Positions 1 to 6,987 of a DNA stretch of 18,998 nt are shown here, one piece after another. The stretch spans positions 1-18,998 of the forward strand of contig JBOHWL010000231.1 of assembly GCA_050736615.1 (NCBI GenBank), given 5' to 3'. The DNA is from JBOHWJ01 sp050736615 (GTDB taxonomy: Bacteria; Desulfobacterota; Binatia; Binatales; Binataceae). Numbering within the stretch: the first letter of the stretch is position 1; each line of letters begins with the position of its first letter. The notes under the pieces were generated by a model. That model searched no databases, was not told where the DNA came from, and saw nothing but the letters and a program-made list of their open reading frames with translations. The position numbers and the translations under genes were made by a program.

Positions 1-389
1 AGTGAGATTTCGTCGGTCAGGCGTGCGAAGGTGACTGTGAGCGGCATTCCGATTGCCACCTGTTCGGGTGGACAGCCGATGATGTTGGTCATCATCGTCG
101 GGCCTTCCTCCAACGTCACCAGCGCGACGACGTAAGGCACCTCATCGGCGAAAGCGGGTGAGACCGGACGCCGCACAATCGTGAACGACAGCACCGTCGC
201 GCGTCCCGAAGCTTTAATCCACGCAACCCGTTCGCTCAGGCATTGTGAACAATACAGCCGGGGGAAGAACTGATAGTGCCTGCATTCGGCACAGCGCTGA
301 ATGAGTAATTCACCACGCGCGCATCCTTCCCAATACGGACGCGTCTCGGCGGTCGGCGTGGGCACAGGCTTTCGCGTCGGTTCGCCCAT
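1..389 (-). CDS. DUF35 Zn-ribbon/OB-fold protein, partial (C-terminus beyond window)
   Basis: Translated from the ATG at 389; 129 codons are visible and the reading frame runs off the left edge without a stop. It carries the rubredoxin-like zinc ribbon of the DUF35 family (C33-x2-C36 and C47-x2-C50), followed by an OB-fold stretch beginning at GRATVLSFTIV and continuing through PYVVALVTLEEGP. Family members are about 130-150 residues, so only the last few codons are probably missing. In known systems DUF35 proteins form a complex with an SCP-x-type thiolase or aldolase and help bind the CoA substrate (ChsH2 with Ltp2 in steroid degradation). Here the gene lies directly downstream of such a thiolase on the same strand, which supports the same partnership. 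No strong ribosome binding site precedes the ATG. An in-frame TGA seven codons upstream of the ATG limits the start. Confidence 0.9.
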   Translation of the reverse strand, partial: MGEPTRKPVPTPTAETRPYWEGCARGELLIQRCAECRHYQFFPRLYCSQCLSERVAWIKASGRATVLSFTIVRRPVSPAFADEVPYVVALVTLEEGPTMMTNIIGCPPEQVAIGMPLTVTFARLTDEIS

Positions 390-631
390 TAGCAGGCCGT
401 TGATAGATCACAGGCTGCACCCCCTCTCTTTCTCCCCCGCAAAAAGCGCGAAAGAGAAGCTTGAGGAGCGAAGCCGTCTTCACCCAGGGCGTTGAGAACG
501 CTCGGGCATCCAGTCGTAATGATCATGCCTTTTTCAACACCCTGTTTAGACGCGCATGAGGATCGCGGTGATAAAGGAGCGTGCGCTCCCGCCAAATATC
601 CCGAGCATCGCGAGCACTCTTCCTGCCGCCG
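390..631. other. Intergenic region with a hairpin between thiolase and DUF35 genes
   Basis: This 242-bp gap within an apparent operon has no convincing gene. It contains an 8-bp inverted repeat, TCTCTTTC at 425-432 pairing with GAAAGAGA at 450-457, with a C-rich then A-rich loop. Two smaller perfect stems are GCGTT/AACGC near 490-500 and GGAGC/GCTCC near 577-590. A 68-residue leftward frame crosses it, but its composition looks like translated repeat. The hairpin could be a dispersed intergenic repeat or an attenuator ahead of the DUF35 gene. Neither is proven. Confidence 0.4.
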
Positions 632-1825
632 TCATGGAATGCCGCGTTCATTCCCAAAGACTGCCGTGCAATGGCTCGACATGAACCCTCCCTGCCCATG
701 CACCAGCGCGACGCGCGCATCCTTGACCTGGCGCGGACCACATTCGCCGCGCAATTGCCGCACCGCTTCGGTTATCGAAAACAACGATCCGGGATGACCG
801 GGATGACAATGCGACAGCAGACCGCCGTGTGTATTGATCGGCAACTCACCGCCGAGCTCGATACGGCCATGCTCGACAAACGCGCCGCCTTCGCCTTTTT
901 TGCAAAAACCCAAGTCCTCGAGTTCGATGATCACCACCGGCGTAAAGCAATCGTAAAGCTCGGCCACGTCGATATCGCGCGGCGCGAGTCCCGCCATCTC
1001 ATAGGCGCGCACGCCAGCTTCTTTGGCGGCCGAAGTGGTAAGGCTATGGGCCTGACTCAGATGCTCGTGCGAATGGCCTTCACCAATCCCGAGCAGATAG
1101 GCAGGTTTGCTTTTAAAATCGCGCGCGCGTTCCGCCGACGTTATCACGATGGCGGCGCCGCCGTCGCTGACCAGCGAACAGTCCAGCAGATGCAAGGGAT
1201 CGCTGATCATGCGTGAGTTAAGCACGTCATCCACGCTGATCGGCTTGCGCATCTGCGCGGCCGGATTGAGCGCCGCATGCTTGCGACATGCGACCGCGAC
1301 CGCCGCGCGCTGTTCCGCCGTGGTGCCAAAGGCGTGCGCATGCGCCTGCGCGATTAGCGCATAAAAAGCCGGGATCGGCGGACCGTACGGACGTTCGAAT
1401 TGCGGATGTCCCGCCCCGGCCATTGCCTCAATCGCCTTGTCGCGCGAGAGTCCCGACAACTGGCTATCGGCCATGGTGAGCAGGATCGTATGGCACATTC
1501 CAGTCGCGATGGCGGCGGCCGCGTGATGAAGCATCGCGAGCGTGGTGCCACCGCCCGACGGCGCCGTCATACAGTAGCGCGGGAAGATTTGCATGTACTC
1601 AGCGATCATCTCGGCGTGATACATGTACGGCTCCGCGAATGAGACGCAAGTGATTAGTCCATCGACGTCCGCCTTGGTGATGCCAGCGTCTGCGAGCGCG
1701 AGCCGCGCCGCTTTTACATAGAGCTGGGTAGCGCTCAGATGGGGCACGACGCCGACTTCAGTGTCAGCCGCGCCGACGATTGCGATCTTGTTTCTGAGCG
1801 AACCCGTGGCGGATTCCCCGTTCAC
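632..1825 (-). CDS. SCP-x-type thiolase-fold enzyme (lipid-transfer-protein thiolase/aldolase-like)
   Basis: A 397-residue thiolase-fold protein of the SCP-x / nonspecific lipid-transfer-protein subgroup. The N-terminal half shows KIAIVGAADTEVG and, at residues 88-97, APSGGGTTLA where canonical thiolases have the acyl-accepting Cys. Here that position is Ser90 or neighbouring residues, so no nucleophilic cysteine is visible. The C-terminal half has YDCFTP (291-296), GGELPINTHGG (325-335) and a His-rich HCHPGHPG (339-346). The usual CxG motif near the C-terminus is also absent (ALVHGQGG). This pattern resembles thiolase-fold enzymes that work as CoA-thioester retro-aldolases with a DUF35 partner (Ltp2-ChsH2) more than true beta-ketothiolases. 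The adjacent DUF35 gene fits this. The start is GTG at 1825 with a good Shine-Dalgarno. It lies 34 bp after the amidohydrolase, probably co-transcribed. The specific substrate is unknown. Confidence 0.88.
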   Translation of the reverse strand: MNGESATGSLRNKIAIVGAADTEVGVVPHLSATQLYVKAARLALADAGITKADVDGLITCVSFAEPYMYHAEMIAEYMQIFPRYCMTAPSGGGTTLAMLHHAAAAIATGMCHTILLTMADSQLSGLSRDKAIEAMAGAGHPQFERPYGPPIPAFYALIAQAHAHAFGTTAEQRAAVAVACRKHAALNPAAQMRKPISVDDVLNSRMISDPLHLLDCSLVSDGGAAIVITSAERARDFKSKPAYLLGIGEGHSHEHLSQAHSLTTSAAKEAGVRAYEMAGLAPRDIDVAELYDCFTPVVIIELEDLGFCKKGEGGAFVEHGRIELGGELPINTHGGLLSHCHPGHPGSLFSITEAVRQLRGECGPRQVKDARVALVHGQGGFMSSHCTAVFGNERGIP

Positions 1826-1831
1826 TCAACG

Positions 1832-1836
1832 TCCTT
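1832..1836 (-). promoter_or_regulatory. Ribosome binding site that fixes a GTG start of the thiolase gene
   Basis: On the minus strand, AAGGA lies 6 nt before the GTG at 1825, a textbook spacing. This supports the GTG start although no ATG is available nearby. Confidence 0.6.
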
Positions 1837-1859
1837 GAGAGCGCTGGCCTGGTGAGTCG

Positions 1860-2987
1860 CTAATTCATGGGGAACCCGAACACTCGCGCGACGTTGTCAT
1901 GCACCATTTTGCGCGTGTCGGCTTCCGGGATGCCGGCGAAGTTGTGGGCCACCTTCTTGCGCGAGTATGGCCACACGCCCTCGGTATGCGGATAATCTGA
2001 ACCCCACATGAGATTATCGACGCCGATCATGTCCCGCGTCAGCACGCCGGCGCGATCGTCCTCGAAGGTGGCGAAGAACTGCCGATGGAAATAGAAGCTG
2101 GGCGTTTCCGATAATTTCGGCTGCATCCAGCTATGATGATCGTCCCACCAATGGTCCATGAACTGCAGCACCGACGCGATCCATCCGATGCCGCCCTCGA
2201 CCATCGACCATTTGAGTTGTGGAAATCGCGCCGGCGCGCCGCCCCAGATAAGCCGCATGACGGTATCGTACATGCCGAACTTGATTACACCGACGTTGAT
2301 GCCGCCGGCGCCTGGTCCATGCGCGATGCCGTAAGGTTCGCGTCCGCTCAGGTGCATGCTGGCGACCAGGTTAAGATCCTGCAGGGCGGCCCATAACGCG
2401 TCCCATTCGGCCAGGTTGTAAGGGCGATCGTCAACCCATGCGGGCAACATCACGGTCGCGAGTCCCATTTTGGCGGCGCGTTCGGCTTCTTTCACCGCCC
2501 ATTCGATGGATCCGCGATTCGGCAGCATCGCGGCGCCTTTCAAACGTCGCGGATAGACCGCGCAATACTCGGCGAGCCAATCGTTGTAGGCGCGGCAGGC
2601 GGCATAAATGTATTCGGGATCAGGCGCGCGCACGATATGAAGACCGACGCCGGGATAGATGACCTCGCCCGACACGCCGTCGAGGTCCTGGTCTTTCAAA
2701 CGTTCATGAGGATCCCATGAACCGGGGCGATTCTGCTCATAGTGATAGCCCGTTGGCAGCGGGATTTCGACGCCCTGCGCTTTGAGGTCGGCCATCGGAC
2801 CCTCGAAGGCCAGGGGTCGAGGCCGCATACCTTCGATCACGATGTAATCGCCGCTTTCGTCTAGCTCGCGGATGCGCGGCGCTTTGGCCCGCCATTTTTC
2901 ATCCATGCGCGTTTCCCATAAATCGCGCGGCTCCATCACGTGCGAATCCGCGGAAAGCAGCCGCTTCGAGTATTCTTGCGCGCTCAT
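1860..2987 (-). CDS. Amidohydrolase family protein (Amidohydro_2, ACMSD-like)
   Basis: A 375-residue TIM-barrel metal-dependent hydrolase of the Amidohydro_2 family. The N-terminal metal motif is ADSHVMEP (D14, H16, E19). Further candidate ligands are H212 in SMHLSG, E264 in SMVEGG, and D331 in GSDYPHTEG (329-337), the last being the usual C-terminal aspartate. Members hydrolyse C-N or C-C bonds or decarboxylate, as in ACMSD and gamma-resorcylate decarboxylase, so the reaction cannot be assigned. Related proteins often sit in aromatic or acyl-CoA degradation clusters, which matches the neighbours here. Start: ATG at 2987 with GGAGG four bases upstream, an unusually strong site. It is the first gene of the leftward arm and diverges from the HpaB-family gene. 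No signal peptide is seen, so it is probably cytoplasmic. Confidence 0.9.
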   Translation of the reverse strand: MSAQEYSKRLLSADSHVMEPRDLWETRMDEKWRAKAPRIRELDESGDYIVIEGMRPRPLAFEGPMADLKAQGVEIPLPTGYHYEQNRPGSWDPHERLKDQDLDGVSGEVIYPGVGLHIVRAPDPEYIYAACRAYNDWLAEYCAVYPRRLKGAAMLPNRGSIEWAVKEAERAAKMGLATVMLPAWVDDRPYNLAEWDALWAALQDLNLVASMHLSGREPYGIAHGPGAGGINVGVIKFGMYDTVMRLIWGGAPARFPQLKWSMVEGGIGWIASVLQFMDHWWDDHHSWMQPKLSETPSFYFHRQFFATFEDDRAGVLTRDMIGVDNLMWGSDYPHTEGVWPYSRKKVAHNFAGIPEADTRKMVHDNVARVFGFPMN

Positions 2988-3257
2988 AGAACCTCCGTGG
3001 CGCCAGCACCTGTGCGATCCTACGCAAAATGCCGTGCCACCGACAAACGCGTTATGCCGCGGGATCGGGCGCTGCCAATGCCGCCTTATCTTGTGTCAGC
3101 CCCTTGGCGCTGAAGCGCCCCGCTAGTGTAGATTGGCGGTTTGACCGCGTGATGCCTAGCTCGTTTGGAGAAGACGGTGCGCGAACGCTTCATGATTTAC
3201 TTGAAACAACGATGCGGGCGCATGCGATAAACATCATACCAGGCAGGTGATCATACG
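2988..3257. promoter_or_regulatory. Divergent promoter region between the two catabolic arms
   Basis: This 270-bp noncoding gap must hold the promoters for both the leftward amidohydrolase operon and the rightward HpaB-family operon. Two short palindromes are operator candidates: GGCGCT-GA-AGCGCC at 3106-3119 and ATGCG-GG-CGCAT at 3212-3223. A weak sigma-70-like pair, TTGAAA at 3201-3206 with CGATAA or GATAAA about 18-19 bp downstream, could serve the rightward operon. No regulator gene is adjacent. The small frames crossing the gap have no recognisable protein features. Confidence 0.45.
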
Positions 3258-4691
3258 ATGGGATTACGGACGGCTGATCAATATAAACAGTCACTGCGCG
3301 ACGGGCGCGCGGTTTATTTCAGAGGCGAGAAAGTTGCCGACGTAACCACGCATCCGGTCATCGGCATCGCGGTCGAGCATGCGTGCATCGATTACCGCAT
3401 GGCCGAGGACCCCAATTACCGCGGCCTGGCAGTGGTCGAGGATGGCGGCCAGCCCTACAGCCGTTATTTTCATCTGCCGCGCAATGCGGACGACCTGCTC
3501 AAACGCAGCCAACTGATTGCCGCCTCGACGCGCGAAGGCGCCACACTGGTGATCCTGATCAAGGAAATCGGCACGGACGCGCTGCTCGCGCTGCATATCA
3601 TCGGTGAGCGATTGGCCGCCGCGGGCAAACCGGAATACCGCGAACGCATTCACCAATACTATCGTCATTGCCGCGACCATGATCTCGCGCTTGCGGTCGC
3701 GCAGACCGACGTCAAGGGCGATCGTTCCCTCGCGCCCACCGCGCAGGAACATCCCGACTACTATGTGCGCGTGGTCGAGGAGCGCGCCGATGGGGTGGTC
3801 GTGCGCGGCGCCAAGGTCCACACCTCGGTTTCGACCAACACCAATGAGGTGATCGTACTGCCGACGCGCGCGATGCGCGCTGAAGACAAGGCCTACGCCA
3901 TCGCCTTCGCACTGCCGATCAATACGCCGGGCCTGAAGCTTATCGCAAGCCCTCACGGTAGTAGTAAAAAGGACGCCTTCGAGCATCCGATCAGCGCACG
4001 CCACAAAATGATGGAGACGCTGACGGTGTTTGACGATGTCTTCGTGCCCAACGAGCGCATCTTTCTCAAAGGCGAGACCGATTTCGCCGGGCTGCTGGCG
4101 CTGACCTTCGTGCGCTACCATCGTTTTACCGCAGTCTCGTACAAACTGCCGCTGCTCGAATTGCTGGCGGGCGCGGGTTACGCCATCGCCGAGGCTAACG
4201 GCGTCGCGCGCGCCGCCCACGTGCGCGACAAGCTCACCCATCTGGCCGCTTATCACACGATCGTGCGCGGATTGATCGAGCATGCGGCGGCGGCCTGTAC
4301 CATCGAGGACGGCGGGCTCGCGGTGCCTAATACGCTGCTCACCAACGTCGCCAAATATCACTTCGCCCACAATTATCATCAGGCGGTCCAGATCGTGCAG
4401 GATTTGGCGGGCGGACTACTGGTGACGGCGCCGGCGGCGGAAGACCTGACCAGCGAGGCAACGCGCGCCTACGTGATGAAGTACCTGGGCGGCGCCAAGG
4501 GCTTCGACGCCGAGCGGCGGCTGCGTTTGCTTAACCTGGTAAGTGATCTCACCTCGTCGGATTTCGGCGGCTACCAGGAAGTGCTGGCCGTACACGCGGA
4601 AGGCGGTTTCGAAGCGGAAAAATTGCAAGCCTACCGAGAGTATGATTTCAAAACTGTTGCGGCATACGCGCGTAAACTCGCCGGCATATAA
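3258..4691 (+). CDS. HpaB / 4-hydroxybutyryl-CoA dehydratase family flavoprotein
   Basis: A 477-residue protein of the family that includes 4-hydroxyphenylacetate 3-hydroxylase (HpaB) and 4-hydroxybutyryl-CoA dehydratase/vinylacetyl-CoA isomerase (AbfD). Shared landmarks are THPVIGIAVEHACIDYRMA (31-49), DVKGDRSLAP (151-160), the RGAKVHTSVSTNTNE flavin-site segment (183-197), VFDDVFVPNERIF (257-269) and RYHRF (286-290). AbfD holds a [4Fe-4S] cluster with three cysteines and one histidine. Here the histidine is kept (H288), but the third-cysteine position is Tyr295 and no cysteine occurs between residues 44 and 137. The dehydratase cluster is therefore not expected. It may be an FADH2-dependent hydroxylase/monooxygenase or a cluster-free isomerase. 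No HpaC-type flavin reductase gene is nearby. The start ATG has AGGTGA upstream. It leads a three-gene rightward operon. Confidence 0.85.
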   Translation: MGLRTADQYKQSLRDGRAVYFRGEKVADVTTHPVIGIAVEHACIDYRMAEDPNYRGLAVVEDGGQPYSRYFHLPRNADDLLKRSQLIAASTREGATLVILIKEIGTDALLALHIIGERLAAAGKPEYRERIHQYYRHCRDHDLALAVAQTDVKGDRSLAPTAQEHPDYYVRVVEERADGVVVRGAKVHTSVSTNTNEVIVLPTRAMRAEDKAYAIAFALPINTPGLKLIASPHGSSKKDAFEHPISARHKMMETLTVFDDVFVPNERIFLKGETDFAGLLALTFVRYHRFTAVSYKLPLLELLAGAGYAIAEANGVARAAHVRDKLTHLAAYHTIVRGLIEHAAAACTIEDGGLAVPNTLLTNVAKYHFAHNYHQAVQIVQDLAGGLLVTAPAAEDLTSEATRAYVMKYLGGAKGFDAERRLRLLNLVSDLTSSDFGGYQEVLAVHAEGGFEAEKLQAYREYDFKTVAAYARKLAGI

Positions 4692-4743
4692 GCGCGAATC
4701 GCGCCCGGAAAATAGTATTCGAGTGACTATGCGAGGATAAGAC

Positions 4744-5616
4744 ATGAAGATCGGATTGTTGACCACCGTCAATGAATACACCGTCGATCCGGCGAGCCTC
4801 GCGCGCAAGGCCGAGCAACTCGGCTTCGAGTCGCTCTGGCTGCCCGACCATCCCGTGATGCCAGTTCACACGAACACGCCGCTGCCCGAAAGCGAGCCCG
4901 GCCAAGATCGGATTCCGGATGTCTATTCTCATATGTGCGACCCGTTCGTGGCGCTCTCGATGGCGGCGGCGGTAACCAGCCGGCTCAGACTCGCGACCGG
5001 CGTATGCCTGGTCCCGGAACGCAATCCGATTTTAAGCGCGAACGAAATCGGCACGCTGGACGCATTTTCCAACGGCCGCCTCATGTTCGGGATCGGCGCG
5101 GGCTGGCTCAAGGAGGAATCCGAACTGCTCGGCGCGGATTTTCCCCATCGCTGGTCGCAGACGCACGAATATATCGCCGCGATGCGCGAGTTGTGGACCA
5201 AAGAGGAAGCTTCCTTCGAAGGCAAGTACGTCAAGTTCGGCCCGGTGCGATGCTATCCTAAGCCAGCCCAGCGCGGCGGTCCGCCCGTCTTGATTGGCAG
5301 CAAGGACAAAAACGCGCTCAGATGGGTCGCACGATGGGGTGATGGCTGGTGCCCGATCTTCTTGTCACCCGGCGCGCTGATCGCCGAACTGCAAAAGCTG
5401 CGTGAGGAGTGCAAAATCGCCCGCACCGATTACGATCGCCTGGACATCACGATTATGAAGCGCGGCCTCAAGGGCGATCGCGCCGCGGTCCAAAGCGGCT
5501 TGCGTCAATATGAAGAAGCGGGTGCGCATCGCTTCGTGCTGTTGCTGGTCGCCGACCGCTTCGACGTCCAAAGCCATGAAGCCATATTGGAACGGCTGGC
5601 CGCGTTATATATCTAA
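4744..5616 (+). CDS. LLM-class F420-dependent oxidoreductase
   Basis: A 290-residue bacterial-luciferase-like TIM-barrel protein, the usual length for LLM F420 oxidoreductases of the TIGR03619 type. Visible motifs are MKIGLLTTV at the N-terminus, LWLPDHPV (31-38), SRLRLATGVCLVPERNP (79-95), NGRLMFGIGAGWL (110-122), ELLGADF (127-133) and ALRWVARWGDGW (191-202). Such enzymes transfer hydride between reduced F420 (or FMNH2) and small organic substrates. The cofactor cannot be decided from sequence. GAGGA lies about 8 bases before the ATG. The gene is 52 bp downstream of the HpaB-family gene and 23 bp upstream of the esterase, indicating one operon. It could be the oxidation step of the encoded pathway. 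Confidence 0.9.
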   Translation: MKIGLLTTVNEYTVDPASLARKAEQLGFESLWLPDHPVMPVHTNTPLPESEPGQDRIPDVYSHMCDPFVALSMAAAVTSRLRLATGVCLVPERNPILSANEIGTLDAFSNGRLMFGIGAGWLKEESELLGADFPHRWSQTHEYIAAMRELWTKEEASFEGKYVKFGPVRCYPKPAQRGGPPVLIGSKDKNALRWVARWGDGWCPIFLSPGALIAELQKLREECKIARTDYDRLDITIMKRGLKGDRAAVQSGLRQYEEAGAHRFVLLLVADRFDVQSHEAILERLAALYI

Positions 5617-5639
5617 TCGGAAATCAAGGGAATGCGACC

Positions 5640-6572
5640 ATGGCGCTCGATCCGCAAATGAAGGCGATGCTCGATATGGCGGCGGCGGCCAATTTGCCGC
5701 CGATGCATACGCTGACGCCGGAGCAGGGACGGCTGCAAATGGCGAAGCGGCTGGCGCCGCGCCCGCCAGTCGCGGTCGCGCACGTCGAGGATCGCCGGAT
5801 TCCGGGGCCTGGCGGTGAAATCCCGATTCGCATCTATACGCCGGAAGGCAGAGCGCCGTTTGGGGTCTTCGTGTATTTCCACGGCGGCGGATGGGTTCTC
5901 GGCGATATCGCAATGACCGATCAACCGTGCCGGATACTGGCCAATGCGTCCGGCTGTATCGTGGTTTCGGTTGAATACCGGCTCGCCCCCGAACATAAGT
6001 TTCCCGCCGCGCCTGAAGATTGCCATGCCGCGACGCGCTGGGTGGCGGAAAATGCTCCGGCGATTAACGCTGACCACGCGCGGCTTGCGGTGGGTGGTAC
6101 CAGCGCAGGCGCCACGCTGGCAACCGTAACCGCAATGATGGCGCGTGACCGCGGTGGTCCCAGGCTCGCCTACCAATTATTGGTTTATCCCGCGACCAGC
6201 AGTGCGATGGACTCGCCGTCACAGAAGCGGTTCGCCCAGGACCAATACTACGTGCTCTCGCGTGCCGACATGAAGTGGTTTTGGGACCATTATCTAGCCG
6301 GTGACGCCGACCGGGAAAATCCGTACGCGTGCCCGGCGCACGCCAGAAATTTGCGCGGCCTGCCACCGGCGTTGGTGATCACCGCCGAATATGATCCACT
6401 ACGCGACGAGGGCGAGGCTTACGCGGCGCGGCTGCGCCAGGAAGGTGTGCCGGTGGTGCTCAGGCGCTATGATGGCATGACGCACGGCTTTTTCGGCATG
6501 CCCGATTTTCTCGACCAGGCCAAAGCGGCCATCGCGGAGGCTGGTTCAGCGCTGCGAGCCGCGATTGGTTAG
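5640..6572 (+). CDS. Alpha/beta hydrolase, hormone-sensitive-lipase family esterase
   Basis: A 310-residue alpha/beta-hydrolase_3 (HSL/bacterial family IV) carboxylesterase. It has the oxyanion-hole HGGGW at 81-85, the nucleophile elbow GTSAG at 153-157 (Ser155), Asp252 in EYDPLRDE and His282 in GMTHGFF, so the catalytic triad is complete. No signal peptide is seen, implying a cytoplasmic enzyme that hydrolyses short-chain esters or lactones. It ends the rightward operon and has AAGGGA upstream of the ATG. Its last 27 bp overlap the 3' end of a convergent gene on the other strand. The likely role is releasing an ester or lactone intermediate; the substrate is unknown. Confidence 0.92.
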   Translation: MALDPQMKAMLDMAAAANLPPMHTLTPEQGRLQMAKRLAPRPPVAVAHVEDRRIPGPGGEIPIRIYTPEGRAPFGVFVYFHGGGWVLGDIAMTDQPCRILANASGCIVVSVEYRLAPEHKFPAAPEDCHAATRWVAENAPAINADHARLAVGGTSAGATLATVTAMMARDRGGPRLAYQLLVYPATSSAMDSPSQKRFAQDQYYVLSRADMKWFWDHYLAGDADRENPYACPAHARNLRGLPPALVITAEYDPLRDEGEAYAARLRQEGVPVVLRRYDGMTHGFFGMPDFLDQAKAAIAEAGSALRAAIG

Positions 6573-6977
6573 CGCATTGAACTCCTGCTGACTCTGCGGG
6601 TAACCCCCAAGGTCATTGCGGCCCTTAACTTCGGAAACCGGCCGATAGCGATTGCTCGGCGTCAACGTCGGCTGAACATCCTTCAGTGGTTCGAGTCGCG
6701 AAGGCGCGTCGGCTAAAGCCGCCGCCAACTTGTCGTCCGCACGCCATTGCTCCTCCGCATTCGCACAGACCAGCGTGCCTTTGAAATCATAGCGATGCCA
6801 GTATACGAGGCGCATCGGCACGCCCGCCGGATCATCGCGCAGATGCTGGTAAATCCATTTTTCGTTGTAGCCGATGCCGTGTTCCTCAAGTTCGATCGGA
6901 CTGTTGAGGCTGCCTTCGGTGCGATCGGGCGTGCCGAGCAGGACAACGACCGCGTTGCGGCGCAATGGTTCGGTCAT
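6546..6977 (-). CDS. Hypothetical protein downstream of nuoEF
   Basis: A 143-residue frame starting 10 nt after the nuoEF stop on the same strand, which suggests co-transcription with the complex I genes. I do not recognise a family. The protein is soluble, charged and rich in Trp/Tyr (GYNEKWIYQHLRDDPAG, RLVYWHRYDFKG), with a Pro- and Asn-rich C-terminal tail and no membrane segment or clear metal motif. Amino-acid composition looks like real protein. The frame fills the whole gap between nuoEF and the convergent esterase, overlapping the esterase gene by 27 bp at the 3' ends. No strong Shine-Dalgarno is seen. It could be an accessory or assembly factor for complex I, but only position suggests this. 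Confidence 0.6.
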   Translation of the reverse strand: MTEPLRRNAVVVLLGTPDRTEGSLNSPIELEEHGIGYNEKWIYQHLRDDPAGVPMRLVYWHRYDFKGTLVCANAEEQWRADDKLAAALADAPSRLEPLKDVQPTLTPSNRYRPVSEVKGRNDLGGYPQSQQEFNALTNRGSQR

Positions 6978-6987
6978 ATTGATCCGC

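Noticed and set aside
389..595. 68-residue leftward frame between thiolase and DUF35 genes
   Set aside because: The composition (SRFLRGRKRGG) looks like translated hairpin repeat and there is no ribosome binding site or family match.
581..1216. 211-residue rightward open frame
   Set aside because: It lies antisense to the thiolase-like gene and has no family features.
3291..4379. 362-residue leftward open frame
   Set aside because: It is fully antisense to the HpaB-family gene and has no recognisable domain; the rightward frame shows clear family motifs.
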